Shown here piece after piece: positions 9,062 through 18,779 of a stretch of DNA of 64,000 nt. The stretch is from assembly GCF_947499945.1 (NCBI RefSeq), contig NZ_CANMQD010000003.1, positions 104,120 through 168,119 of the forward strand. Reading direction: 5' to 3'. The notes beneath the pieces were generated by a model. It did not search any database. It was not told where the DNA came from and saw nothing but the letters and a program-made list of their open reading frames with translations. Every line of letters begins with the position of its first letter. Within the stretch, counting starts at the first letter, position 1. The stretch comes from an uncultured Sulfitobacter sp. Its GTDB lineage: Bacteria; Pseudomonadota; Alphaproteobacteria; Rhodobacterales; Rhodobacteraceae. The position numbers and the translations under genes were made by a program.

Positions 9062-9301
9062 GTGGCGCTTGTAGAAATAGATGACTTCATGGAGCGCTGG
9101 ACTGGTTCGGGAAGTAGCGAGATGGCAACTGCGCAGTCCTTTGCGATTGATCTGACTGCATTGCTTGGCGTTGAGCCACCCAAAGTGTCCGACAAAGAAG
9201 GCGACTTCCTTGATTACCGTTTTGAGCGGCCCGTCACGTAGACCCACACAGGCCGCAAGAAGAACCGCCGCATCGACCTCTACGAGAAGGGTCGCCGTTA
9301 A
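9062..9301 (+). pseudogene. truncated type IIL/MmeI-like DNA methyltransferase
   Basis: Translation from the GTG at 9062 gives DDFMERWTGSGSSEMATAQS, then LTALLGVEPPKVSDKEGD, then YRFERPVT, an in-frame TAG, and THTGRKKNRRIDLYEKGRR before a stop. This matches the first roughly 80 residues of large restriction-modification methyltransferases of the class that includes MmeI (typical pattern: ...F..RW..SG.SE.A....F...LC.LLGV..P...FE..V...GRIDLYKRG). The remaining roughly 800 or more residues are gone, and IS21 remains begin right after the break, so insertion followed by decay is the likely history. Confidence 0.7.
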
Positions 9302-9401
9302 GTGTCACTGAGAATTTGCCCATATGAAAACATTGTCCTGACAGTTTTGGTCAGGGGAACATGGAGTGATCGATATGGGTTTTTTAGTGTTATCCGACGC
9401 T

Positions 9402-9443
9402 CAATGCCCGACAGGCGTTTGCGAAGCAATCTGCCGAGAGGGG
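9402..9443 (+). repeat. 42-bp hairpin repeat, copy 1
   Basis: The unit begins CAATGCCCGACAGGCG and ends CTGCCGAGAGGGG, with a small hairpin centre (TTGC-gaa-GCAA). A second copy with 4 mismatches lies at 10592-10633 in the same orientation. Outer TGCCC and GGGGCA can also pair, so it is a REP-like palindromic unit. It sits at the beginning of the istA remnant. Confidence 0.7.
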
Positions 9444-10180
9444 CATTGCGCGACAAAACGCCAATTCGTGAGATCGCCCGACGCACCTTGCTGTCTCGCA
9501 ACACCATTAAAGAGTATCTCAGCGAAGATCCCTGTCGAACCGAAGTTCAAAACGCCACCGCGTCCCGTCGACCCGCAGCGTTTGTTTGCATCTGTGAGAG
9601 GGGAGCAAGTTAGATCCTTACGCAGATCGGTTGTCAGCATGGCTTTTGGCGCAGAGGCGTAATTCTCGTAAAGAGCGGCGCAACGCTAAACTGCTTATCG
9701 TGACATTACTCTTGGCAATGCATTGTCAGCCGATGGCTGTATGAAGACCTGGTAAAGTCGGATGCGACGGGTCCTATGAGCGGATTGTAACCTTTTCCCG
9801 TGCGTGGCGGGCTGATCGACATCGCGCAGAGCAAACAAAAGGGCGCGGGACATACGTGCCTTTGGTGTTTCAACTTTACTGTCACGCATGCAAGCATGTG
9901 TTGCCGTGCAACGGGTGAAGCGTTCCAGTTCGATTGGCGCGAAGACTGGGCCACGATTGCTAGCGAATGCGTCAAACTGCAAGTTGCACACACCAAGCTC
10001 TCGCACAGCCGTGCCTTTATTGTCCGTGTTTATCCTCTTCAAACGCACGAGATGTTGTTCGATGTCCACTGGCATACTTTCCGTGTGTTTGGCAGTGTTC
10101 TAGGGTGAGGCATCTATGACAGTGGGAATTGTCCGCCATCGGTCCGAGGACAATGGACGCGAAGACTGCGGTCGACCGCT
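9444..10180 (+). pseudogene. istA: IS21-family istA transposase remnant
   Basis: Pieces of an IS21 transposase in several frames. The helix-turn-helix part reads REIARRTLLSRNTIKEYLS, followed after a frameshift by VEPKFKTPPRPVDPQRLFAS. The catalytic core reads GEAFQFDWREDWATIASE, then KLQVAHTKLSHSRAFIVRVY, then LQTHEMLFDVHWHTFRVFG, and after another shift KTAVDRFGFGNS. The frameshifts, stops and missing C terminus make it inactive. Boundaries are approximate. Confidence 0.8.
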
Positions 10181-10380
10181 TTGGCTTCGGAAACAGCCCC
10201 AATGGCAAACGTAGATCGGTACGACGATCTAAGAAGAGCGGGGGGCAAGCGCGATGCGTCATGATCCAGCAGGAGCTTCCGTTGTCATCATGCTGCGCAG
10301 TCTCAACCGGCGTCTCGCCGCAGGCAAGCATCAATGTCCGTGCACCTTTGGTGCGACATATCGCATGCGGTCGATGATTT

Positions 10381-10830
10381 GGTTGCATAAGTTGCGCCCG
10401 CATTTGAGGCAGCTACGCCCATTTTATCTCTACTGCTCAAGGCGGAGATGGCGGAACGAGAGGTGCGGCCGATTGCCTATTATACCAAGGTGGCGCGTTT
10501 CCCATCTTACAAGAATCTTGATGGCGTTGACTTCGCCTCAAGCGACGACGTTGAGGACACCGTCCGGCATTTCTATCGTGGCGAGTTCATACAATGCCCG
10601 ACAGGCGATTGTGCAGCAATCTGCTGAGAGGGGAGAATGCGGAAAACGTTGTTCTGATTGATGGGCCTGGAACTGGCAAAAGCCGTGTCGCCACAGCCAT
10701 TGTGGTTCAGGCGATCAAACATCACAGACGCAAAGTGCGCTACGGTTCCACCTTCTGAGCAAGCTCCATGAGCGCACCAATGTTGTCATCACAACCAACC
10801 TCAGTTTCAATGAATGGGCTCAGGTCTTGG
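10381..10830 (+). pseudogene. istB: IS21-family istB ATPase remnant
   Basis: Reads LLLKAEMAEREVRPIAYY, KVARFPSYKNLDGVDFASS, then the 42-bp repeat, then ENAENVVLIDGPGTGKSRVA (Walker A), KHHRRKVRYGST, and after a deletion KLHERTNVVITTNLSFNEWA. This is the IstB helper ATPase of IS21 elements with an insertion, a roughly 60-residue internal deletion and a lost C terminus. It follows the istA remnant in the same orientation, as in intact IS21. Confidence 0.82.
10592..10633 (+). repeat. 42-bp hairpin repeat, copy 2, inside istB remnant
   Basis: The sequence begins CAATGCCCGACAGGCGATTG and ends CTGCTGAGAGGGG; the centre pairs GATTG with CAATC. It interrupts the istB reading frame between the normal GEFI and the AENVVLI Walker-A strand, so the unit was probably inserted there. 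It matches copy 1 at 38 of 42 positions. Confidence 0.72.
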
Positions 10831-10888
10831 ATTCTTTCGAGCATAGAATAGGTACTGTCAGGCAATGTATGCAAAGACGACAGCGCAA

Positions 10889-11576
10889 TTAGTATTCCAG
10901 CCATGCGGAGTGCTTCATGCGGCCTAGGTTGCGGACCATATTATGAATATACCATGGTGACGCTTCGTCTGCTGACATGGTTTCCATGTACGACACGTAC
11001 TGTTGTGCCAGAGCCACGGCTTTACCCTCTTGCTCACCTACGAATGCCAGTGCGCGGCCCTCACGTTCACGCAGGCTGCTTGCAACGCGACGCCGTCCCG
11101 TCTGGCGCTTCTTAAGGCGGCGATAAGCGCGCTTGTCCTTCTCATTGGAGGAGCGGATGTGTCCATCAAAAACCGCCCCAAAAATTTTGACATTGCCTTC
11201 CAGAATTTCACCCGTCTCGACCTCACGTGCAATCGCTTCACGCACCTTGTAGGCCAGCACAAAAGCCGTCTGGTACTGGCAGTCGATATTACGGAAGAGC
11301 ATGAACTGTGCTCATGCTCTTAGAGGTGTTCATGATCAGGCAAATCTTGGCCCGCAGGTCAACGAAGCCCATTTGGGATAATATAAAAATTATACCGCTG
11401 GTCACGCTAAATTGGTGGTAGCAGTTCTTGTACTTAGACTTTTTGCGCTTGGTGATTTTGTACCTCTCGTCATGGAACGCTAGGGGCAAATAGCTTCAAC
11501 ATCCGTCTCGGGCCAGCGCATCTTGTAGCACGTATCGTGTGCCGCCGCTTCACAGATGTTGCAAAGGCTAGGTTTG
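10889..11576 (-). pseudogene. IS1595-family (ISXO2-like) transposase remnant
   Basis: Three frames together give an ISXO2-like transposase: an N-terminal zinc-ribbon-type part (MRWPETDVEAICP, then RYKITKRKKSKYKNC, then HQFSVTSGIIF), a middle part (DCQYQTAFVLAYKVREAIA, EVETGEILEGNVKI, GHIRSSNEKDKRAYRR), and a short end (ADEASPW joined to HSAWLEY). At least two frameshifts and a deletion of the region before the C terminus make it inactive. The normal DGxxFGGH-type segment is altered to GAVFDGH. Confidence 0.78.
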
Positions 11577-12471
11577 CGTGACGCAACTGACATATGAAAG
11601 TGCTGCACCCTGTTATCACCATATCCTACGCCTATTCACCGTCGATGATGATATTGATGCACTTGGAGTAAGGTATGCAACATCATTGAAGGACCAATAG
11701 TAAGCACAAGGCACAAAACAATCGCCGCCACATAGATTAATACAACTGCATCTAATCATATGGGGTTTCTTGCTGGCAGTGCCAACGGATTAGATGAGTA
11801 ATTCTGGTGTTGCTTTGGTCCGCTAGCTGATTGTTTTAGTTTGTTTTTCTAAAAGGAGATGAGATTTCTGAACACTTCCCCTTCTACCAAACAGCACATA
11901 AAATTAATCTGAGCGATCCATTCCGTCGCAACGTGAGCAGGTAGAAATTGCTTCAGTGCTGCCAAAGGAGGATTTATTTTCGCAATCTGATGGCGATTGA
12001 ACTGCTATTAAACTTATCTTCGAATTTCGTTACAGAACCGTATGCGATGAAGCTGTTGAGAGAGGTGGCTATTACCTCCTTGGGGACAACTTCCTAACCA
12101 AAGTTGACGGTAAGGGAATGCCCAACAGCTTGCAGATTTTTGGCGGAATTGCTTGCGAACCTCTGGAAAAGTCCAAAAACAAGTAAAGGAAAAGCCCTAG
12201 TTGTCGCTCACATCCCGCTTGCAGCGTTTGATACTCAAGGCAGCTTAATTCTGCATGGTTCAACCTGATATTGCTATTGGGCAGGGCGTCGAAACAGTAA
12301 TGGAAGCCTGACCCTCAAAGAGGTCATCCCACTTACCCAATTGAATTACCATTCGTTGAGTAAAGTCGGTGAAGAGGCTGACAAAGCCCAAACTGTCTTC
12401 TGCCAAATCGGAAATTTTCTCATACAATGAGGAGGTTGCGTCTCCTCCTGATCTTGCCTTAGGGTAAGGTA
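11577..12471. other. non-coding stretch with no recognised gene
   Basis: Low-coding, AT-richer DNA between the IS1595 remnant and the secreted-protein gene. The longest suggestive frame, about 12000-12187 on the plus strand (contains GGYYLLGDNFLTKVDGKG), has no start codon and may be a remnant of an unknown gene. The last 100 bases should carry the promoter of the downstream operon. Confidence 0.4.
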
Positions 12472-13293
12472 ATGAAAGCGTTAATAGATATTTGCAAAAA
12501 GTTGACGCAACCACCTCTTTTGGTCATAGCGCTTTCAGTTTGTTGTTCCACAGCGGCTACGGCTGCGTGCAATGATCGCGTTGACGTACAGATGAGCGAA
12601 GTGATTTCTGACTTTGATGCTGTGACGCTTGGTTTTCCTAGAGATACTACAATTACGCTTGCTTCCACCAAGAGGGATGCTGGGAAACTTTCAAACTTTG
12701 AGCGTGCGTATTTGAGCGTAGTATCACAGGCAGCAAGGGGGGCGGGTAGAGATCCGGCTCGAATATTAGTGGCTGTCCTGCCATATGCCAGTTTTCGGGC
12801 CGAAATTTATGATGAAGCGGCACGGAGATATCCGACACCCCTTACTAACCTGATTTCTTTTGATGGGCAGGACTGGTTGCTTGTCACTTTAAGCCCGTCG
12901 AGAATGTTGGCTCTCGCTTCGGGCGAGGGGTCAAAGTGTGGTGCGCCATTGGTCCTTAGCGTTGAAGCGTTGAATAAGGTGTCACAGGATTGGGCGCGTC
13001 ATGTTCTGCCGCATGTACGCAGGCGCTCCGTGCGCAACTTTGCGGCAAAGCTTCCCGATCACCTTTCTTATTTACCCGCGCTGCTTAAGAACGCTGGTAG
13101 CGGAGGTCCCGCCTCGTTTTCTCAGCAGGTCATCGGGTTTTCAGACGTCTGCCTTTCTCAGAGCCTTCCTTTCGTAAGAACTGTATTGAAACGCGTATTT
13201 GCTTCCCCTGACCCAATAAAATCAATGGCCGCGATTAATGCGGCTTTACCCAAAGACTTGATTGCCATGCGGCCTGCTTGTCTAACAAACTGA
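12472..13293 (+). CDS. secreted protein of unknown function
   Basis: A 273-aa protein with a clear Sec signal peptide: a positively charged start (KALIDICKK), a hydrophobic core (LLVIALSVCC) and a probable cut near ATAA before CND at about residue 32. The mature part has four or more Cys residues, suggesting periplasmic disulfides. I recognise no domain. It ends 16 bp before the RTX/VWA gene in the same direction, so the two form an operon, and it may assist that protein's export, processing or anchoring. That role is inferred from position only. Confidence 0.7.
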   Translation: MKALIDICKKLTQPPLLVIALSVCCSTAATAACNDRVDVQMSEVISDFDAVTLGFPRDTTITLASTKRDAGKLSNFERAYLSVVSQAARGAGRDPARILVAVLPYASFRAEIYDEAARRYPTPLTNLISFDGQDWLLVTLSPSRMLALASGEGSKCGAPLVLSVEALNKVSQDWARHVLPHVRRRSVRNFAAKLPDHLSYLPALLKNAGSGGPASFSQQVIGFSDVCLSQSLPFVRTVLKRVFASPDPIKSMAAINAALPKDLIAMRPACLTN

Positions 13294-13309
13294 AACCGGA
13301 GACCACCCC

Positions 13310-15880
13310 ATGGCTTTAACTAACACTCAACAAGAAAAATTGGACGATGTTTTTAAAAAGATCGATCTGAATGGTTTTACGACAGCGCAAGAGACGCAAA
13401 TCAACACAGCCATAACAAATCTATATACGAATTCTGTAACCTCGAGGTCTACCTTTGACAAAGTTGCCGGTTTCTTCTTGGAAGACCAAGATATCACATT
13501 CAGCGCAGGTAACTTTAAAGCAGTACCTAGGCTCTTTGAAAGCGGCCTCGATATCCTGATCGATCCCGATTACATCGTACCGCTCAACATGATTGATGAA
13601 ACTGGAACAGTGGTTAACGTCAGTTTCGAGCGCGGTCTGATGCATGAATTCATTCATGCTGTTGATGGCCTTAGAGATGAGCCATCCACCGATAATATTT
13701 CGATTTCTGAATTGATCGCACTTAGCGACTATCGTGGCAGCACGGTGAACCGTACCAATACAATTATGTCCGAGTATGGCGAGAGCACTGGCCGCGTCAG
13801 CTACTCTGCTGCCAGTAGTCGTCTCACTTTGGGTGACGAGTTGTCCTTGAACGAGAATATCGATGCCGCTTTCCTCGCAAGCGGTACATTCGACATGACC
13901 ACAAGTGGGCGCAGCACACGCGATGTGCTGTTTGGCAGCAGCTCGGAGGATAATCTTCTGGGCGGCGGTGGTCGGGATTTTTTGCACGGGTTTGCCGGAA
14001 ATGATCTACTGACAGGCGGCGAAGGTGACGATTATATTAACGGTGGTGCAGGTGATGACACCGCTGTCTATGAGGGCATCTGTACTGATTATACCTACAG
14101 CTATAGTGGTGGGCGCCTGACCGTTACGGATAACCGATCATCCGCTACGGATGGCACGGATACGCTTGAGGACGTCGAATTCCTTGAATTTTCTGATGGA
14201 ACGCGCGCCACAGTCGGATCCGATAGTGTTGCCTGTCCGGGTCAAAGCGTGCTTTTGGCGATCGATGTAAGTGGCTCAATGGGAGATGACATTGCGGCTG
14301 TTCAGCAATCCGCGACTGCGCTGGTTGAGACGCTTTTTGGAACAGAAGAAGCTCCGGTGGCGAGCCGCCTTGCTATTATTACATTCAACGACAGAAATGC
14401 TTTTCGCACAGAATTGAAGTTTACGGACCAGCAGGACATCGCAGAGCGTAAGGCCGCAGCGCTGGAAGCGATTGGGAATGTCTCTATTCTTGGCGGCGGT
14501 GCTGAGCCTTTGAACGGTGCGGTTCTCTCTGGTCTCACAGGTGACGCAGGTCCATGGGTTCCTGGAATGATTGCAAATCGGGTCATCGTATTTTCTGATG
14601 AACCTGCCGCTGATCCAGAATTGCGTGCGCAGGTCATTGCCGCTGCCAAAGACTTGAAAATTGGCCTTGCGACTGGCGAAACTCCAACAGGTGCGGGCTC
14701 AAACACAGGTGCAAACATTATCGCTGACGGCGAAATTGTGAATCCCTACACGCCAGCCGAGATTAGATCGACGGCCAGCGTGTTTTCAGTATTCATTGGT
14801 GATGACGCCAGTGCACAAAGCGACTTTGAGGACCTCGCAACGGCAACAGGCGGTTCTGTCGTCGCCGCTCCTACCGCTGCGGATACAGTACAGGCGCTCA
14901 CTCTGCTTCTTTCACCCCAGATTGACTTCAACGGCACGGATGCCGATGAAACGCTAACAGCCAACGTGAATGACAATGTCATCAAGGCTGAAGCCGGCGA
15001 TGATATCGTCCTTGGTCTGGCGGGTGCGGATACTGTTACCTTGGGCGCAGGTGCGGATATTGCCGCAGGAATGTTGGCCGACCTTTACGGTGATACCATT
15101 ACTGACTTTTCGGGTGAGGATCAGATCCGCATTGATGATACTGTGCTTTCACGCAGTTCATTAGGCTTTGATGCGACCACAGGTGCTATGGCTGTGGACA
15201 CAGACAATGATGGCACAGCTGAGGGATCGCTTACACTACAGGGTGATTTCAGCGCAGGTGACTTTATGGCAGCGCGTCTTGAAACAAGTACGGTGGTGAC
15301 TTTTGAAAACTACCTTGGTCTTCTGGGCGAGGGTAGCAAGGTGGAGGCCGCAGCGATTAATGGCATCATCAATGCCGAGTACCTCAACGGGTTCAACACG
15401 GCCGACATGTCTGTGTCGTTCGAGGCTGATGCAGCGGCAGGTTTCAGCAATACGGTCGGGTACTATGAAATCGACTCCGCTGAAAATCTTGTGAACATCA
15501 CAATCCTTGCACAAGATGCCAAGATCGCAACCGGTGCTGTTGAAATCAGTGTCACCGATGAGGAAAACGACATTGGATTCTTCCTTGTACAGGATGGCGC
15601 AAACATGATTGATGCGGCGGAGTTTGCCGCTGACAGTTTCGACTTTGTCAGCGATGGAGAGGGCGGTTTCGAGCTGACAAGCCAAGGTGTTGTTCTTGAC
15701 GATACGGAGGTGTTTTTCTCCCATGACGCCGCTTTGAACTCCGACGGACAAGAACATGTGATGTCAGGTGTATCTGCTGACGGTGAAGGCGCATTGCGTA
15801 TTGGTTTTGAGGATCTGCTACGTGACGGCACAAGCGATGATGACTTCCAGGATGTAATTCTGTTTGTTGATATCGCCTAA
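13310..15880 (+). CDS. RTX / von Willebrand A / DUF4114 protein with HEFIH motif
   Basis: A large acidic protein of 856 aa, probably secreted by a type I system (no signal peptide). Residues 1-200 contain a zincin-type HEFIH at 112-116 within a region resembling M91-type metalloprotease domains. Residues about 205-255 hold RTX calcium repeats (LLGGGGRDFLHGFAGNDLL). A von Willebrand A domain spans about 314-515, with the metal-ion site D319-x-S321-x-S323 (DVSGSMGDD). A second, weaker RTX region lies at about 540-600. The C terminus (about 770-856; HDAALNSDGQEH, IGFEDLLRDGTSDDDF) matches DUF4114. The combination suggests a calcium-dependent surface adhesin with a protease-like head; the protease activity is unproven. 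A ribosome binding site (GGAG) lies before the ATG. Confidence 0.85.
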   Translation: MALTNTQQEKLDDVFKKIDLNGFTTAQETQINTAITNLYTNSVTSRSTFDKVAGFFLEDQDITFSAGNFKAVPRLFESGLDILIDPDYIVPLNMIDETGTVVNVSFERGLMHEFIHAVDGLRDEPSTDNISISELIALSDYRGSTVNRTNTIMSEYGESTGRVSYSAASSRLTLGDELSLNENIDAAFLASGTFDMTTSGRSTRDVLFGSSSEDNLLGGGGRDFLHGFAGNDLLTGGEGDDYINGGAGDDTAVYEGICTDYTYSYSGGRLTVTDNRSSATDGTDTLEDVEFLEFSDGTRATVGSDSVACPGQSVLLAIDVSGSMGDDIAAVQQSATALVETLFGTEEAPVASRLAIITFNDRNAFRTELKFTDQQDIAERKAAALEAIGNVSILGGGAEPLNGAVLSGLTGDAGPWVPGMIANRVIVFSDEPAADPELRAQVIAAAKDLKIGLATGETPTGAGSNTGANIIADGEIVNPYTPAEIRSTASVFSVFIGDDASAQSDFEDLATATGGSVVAAPTAADTVQALTLLLSPQIDFNGTDADETLTANVNDNVIKAEAGDDIVLGLAGADTVTLGAGADIAAGMLADLYGDTITDFSGEDQIRIDDTVLSRSSLGFDATTGAMAVDTDNDGTAEGSLTLQGDFSAGDFMAARLETSTVVTFENYLGLLGEGSKVEAAAINGIINAEYLNGFNTADMSVSFEADAAAGFSNTVGYYEIDSAENLVNITILAQDAKIATGAVEISVTDEENDIGFFLVQDGANMIDAAEFAADSFDFVSDGEGGFELTSQGVVLDDTEVFFSHDAALNSDGQEHVMSGVSADGEGALRIGFEDLLRDGTSDDDFQDVILFVDIA

Positions 15881-15903
15881 GGCCAAACGCGTTGAAAACA
15901 TGT

Positions 15904-15945
15904 GGTGCTGCGCCTAAATTAGAAAGCGCAGCACCGCGACACGAT
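15904..15945 (+). terminator. strong hairpin after the RTX/VWA gene
   Basis: GGTGCTGCGC and GCGCAGCACC form a perfect 10-bp stem with a 12-nt loop, 23 bases after the stop codon. The following T-run is weak (ATTTTG), so it could act as an mRNA 3' stabiliser as well as a terminator. Confidence 0.7.
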
Positions 15946-16018
15946 TTTGCGGCCCACATAAGCTCCCAAAAGTTCTGGTGTCTTGAACCTGTAACAACAA
16001 GCGATCGTCACCCAATTT

Positions 16019-17293
16019 ATGCACTTTATACATTTTGACCTTTCAGAGCTCCTTTATGGCTCAAGCTCCCGTCTGTCATATCATGGCATTGCACGCACTG
16101 TTGTAGAGGTGGCTTATGAGTTGGCCAAGGGCCCCGAAGACGTGAAGTTCGTGATCTTTTCTCCCGCCCATCAAAGCTTCTTTTACGTTGATCCGACATT
16201 CACAACGAAGGGCAATGACCTGTTGTGTGACTTGGGTTTGTCAGCTGGCGCAAGTCCCCTCCATTTGCGCAGAAGCTTTCCAAATGCACATGCACTGCGG
16301 GACCTGCTCAGCCCTGTTGCTGTACGGGTCTTGCGATACGTGAACATGAGGCGTTGGCAGGCCAATCGTGGCGATACGCTGACCCCCGCGGCGATGAGGG
16401 GCCAAACGCTTGTGGCATTTACGCGGCCAAAAATCATGGTGGATTACGTAGAGGCGATGGCCAGACAAAAGGTACAGTTCCGGTTCTGCCCTTTGCTGCA
16501 TGACATGATCCCTCTGCACGATATAAAAGATGGCAAAGGCCCAAAATTTGCGCATAACTTCAGGCATGACAATGCAGAGGTCATCGCGGGCGCAACTCTG
16601 CTATTGGCAAATTCCGAGTTCACCAAAACAGAAATTGCGCTGTTCTCGGAGAAGGGACTTTTGCCCAAAAACCTTTCCGACATATGCACAATACCATTGG
16701 CGCATGAGTTTAGAGACGTTGATGACGGCACGCCGTACGAGATACCAAAAGGCCCGTATTTTCTGTGCGTCGGAACCCAGACTGGCCGCAAGAACATCGA
16801 ATGTGTTCTAAAGGCGATGGTGATCTTGGAAAAAGCGGGGCGTGCGGTGCCCCGACTGGTCCTTGCGGGGGCGAGACGCAAACGAACAGACACTTATCTA
16901 GCGCGGCCTGAGTTTGACGGTATTCGTCCACAGGTTGCGTTTCGTATCAATCCTTCGCAGGCAGAACTGGGCATGTTGTACAAGCAGGCCCGTGGTCTGG
17001 TTATTCCAAGCCGCATGGAAGGCTGGGGATTGCCACTTGGCGAAGCAATGTGGCTTGGAACTCCTGGAATTGCTGCAACTGCGGATGCGCTGAAAGAGGT
17101 CGGAGGTGAACATGCCTTCTATTTTGATCCTGATGTCCCAGATCAACTTGCAGACATTCTGAGTTCTTTAAGCACGGATGATGAGGCATTTTATGCTGCA
17201 CGCGAAGCTATACAACAGGCTAAGTCAAGCTTTCGCAGCTGGGCACAAGTGGCGCAGGAGGTCGTGAATTGTGTAAGGCCATCAGCGTCCTAA
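16019..17293 (+). CDS. family 4-type glycosyltransferase
   Basis: A 424-aa cytoplasmic glycosyltransferase with the GT-B fold. The N-terminal half starts HFDLSELLYG and contains the LLHDMIPLHD motif seen in mannosyltransferase-like GT4 enzymes. The C-terminal nucleotide-sugar half shows FLCVGTQTGRKNIE and the donor-binding E-x7-E motif in SRMEGWGLPLGEAM. The start ATG has no clear ribosome binding site, and the frame gives no better one. It probably adds a sugar to an exopolysaccharide or surface glycan; donor and acceptor are unknown. It is separated from the RTX gene by a hairpin. Confidence 0.82.
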   Translation: MHFIHFDLSELLYGSSSRLSYHGIARTVVEVAYELAKGPEDVKFVIFSPAHQSFFYVDPTFTTKGNDLLCDLGLSAGASPLHLRRSFPNAHALRDLLSPVAVRVLRYVNMRRWQANRGDTLTPAAMRGQTLVAFTRPKIMVDYVEAMARQKVQFRFCPLLHDMIPLHDIKDGKGPKFAHNFRHDNAEVIAGATLLLANSEFTKTEIALFSEKGLLPKNLSDICTIPLAHEFRDVDDGTPYEIPKGPYFLCVGTQTGRKNIECVLKAMVILEKAGRAVPRLVLAGARRKRTDTYLARPEFDGIRPQVAFRINPSQAELGMLYKQARGLVIPSRMEGWGLPLGEAMWLGTPGIAATADALKEVGGEHAFYFDPDVPDQLADILSSLSTDDEAFYAAREAIQQAKSSFRSWAQVAQEVVNCVRPSAS

Positions 17294-17708
17294 CCAAAGT
17301 TTCCAAAGAGCTGTGTCGCCACGGCTCTCTAATAAAACGCAAACACTGACGCTCGAGAGTCCGCAAGCATGAGAAGCACGGAGGCCGGTCACTTCTCCGC
17401 TCCTCAAAATGGGGGTGAAAACGCATTGAACCAAAAGGTAGGGCATACTTAACCGGTCCATCATGCCAGCGTAAGTTATTGCATTTGATAAGAATTATAC
17501 CACTGCAAGACTGCTTTACCCCAACCCTTTGGGACACATGGCTATAGCCTTTTGGTCTGTCCCTCAGTTGCCAGTAAAGATGGCCCATCCGCCCCTTAGA
17601 GATCGAGGGCTGTGAACGATCACGCAAATCAGAAATTAATCCTTTGACAGCCGTGAAGCTAGTTTGTCAGTTTCTTGCCAAGGAGCGCACGTCTAACCGG
17701 CCATGGCG
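17294..17708. other. convergent intergenic stretch, nothing recognised
   Basis: It lies between the 3' ends of the glycosyltransferase and the SMP-30 gene. Open frames in it are antisense extensions without family resemblance. I see no RNA gene. Confidence 0.4.
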
Positions 17709-18623
17709 TTATCCATTAAAGTTCAGGCGTAGACCGGCGGTGGGCCAGCGCATGTGATACAAGCATCCTGTGCCTGACGCGGTTACCCATGCATCGCGCA
17801 TATCGCTGCCGCCAAAGCAGATGTTGGTAATATAGGGATCGCCCGGCACAGGCACAAAAACAACATCGCTTCCATCTTCCGGCACCACACTGATCCCGCC
17901 CCGCATCAGTGTTGCGACGCAGATTTTACCGTCCTCCTGCACTGCGAGGCTGTCGAGCAGTTGGTAGTCGGGCAGGGTGGTGAGTAGCCGCCCGGGCATA
18001 TCAAATGGCAAAGGTGCAATTTCACCTGGACCGGTGAGGTCAAAACTCCAGACCCTTCCAGTTCGCGTTTCGGCCACATGTACAGTTTTTCCATCAGGGG
18101 ACAGACCGATACCGTTCGGCGTGATCATGGGGGCGTTGACCCGCCGGATGTGGCTGCCATCTGGCTTGGCGTAGTAGAACGCGCCATGGTGGACATACTC
18201 GCGAGTCGATTTGCCCAGATCGGTAAAGTAAAATCCGCCGTCTGTATCAAACACGATATCGTTGGGGCCGCGCAAAGGCTGGCCATCGCAACTGGTATAC
18301 ATGGTTTCAAAAGCGCCGGTCACTGGATCAACCCGCTGGATTGAGCCGCTGGTATAGTCATCAGGCGTGCCTATGGGGCGGGTTATGCCATCTTTTTGGG
18401 TCCAGACAAAGCCGCCGTTGTTGCAGACATAAATCATACCATCTGGCCCCACAGCTGCGCCGTTCGGCCCGCCGCCAAGATGGGCTATCACATCAATCTG
18501 CCCGTCAGGCTGTACGCGGGACAAAGTCTGCCGCCTGATTTCCACCAGAATGACAGAGCCGTCTGCCATGGCAATCGGCCCTTCAGGGAAATCCAGCCCG
18601 TCACAAATTTTTGTAAGCTCCAT
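17709..18623 (-). CDS. SMP-30/gluconolactonase family hydrolase
   Basis: A 304-aa six-bladed beta-propeller of the SMP-30/gluconolaconase/LRE family. These enzymes open sugar or other lactones using a bound divalent metal. Visible family segments are the N-terminal GLDFPEGP (metal-binding Glu), GPNDIVFDTDGGFYFTDLG and MITPNGIGLSPDGKTVHVAE. I place the start at MELTKI because GGAGGG lies 9 nt upstream and this gives the usual family length; the open frame extends further without a better site. It is divergent from an SDR, a common pairing in sugar-acid or lactone pathways. The substrate is unknown. Confidence 0.82.
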   Translation of the reverse strand: MELTKICDGLDFPEGPIAMADGSVILVEIRRQTLSRVQPDGQIDVIAHLGGGPNGAAVGPDGMIYVCNNGGFVWTQKDGITRPIGTPDDYTSGSIQRVDPVTGAFETMYTSCDGQPLRGPNDIVFDTDGGFYFTDLGKSTREYVHHGAFYYAKPDGSHIRRVNAPMITPNGIGLSPDGKTVHVAETRTGRVWSFDLTGPGEIAPLPFDMPGRLLTTLPDYQLLDSLAVQEDGKICVATLMRGGISVVPEDGSDVVFVPVPGDPYITNICFGGSDMRDAWVTASGTGCLYHMRWPTAGLRLNFNG

Positions 18624-18779
18624 GTCTCTCATCCCTCCAAAGGTTAGCAGTATCTTTGCATCAACGATGCGCTGCGTCAGCAAAAAAAGCGGCCTGTTTA
18701 TTCTGTGGCCTTGCATAGACACAGCCGTTTTTATGTGAACTTCTTGTCTGAAATGCATTCGTCATAAGGGGAGAAGATT

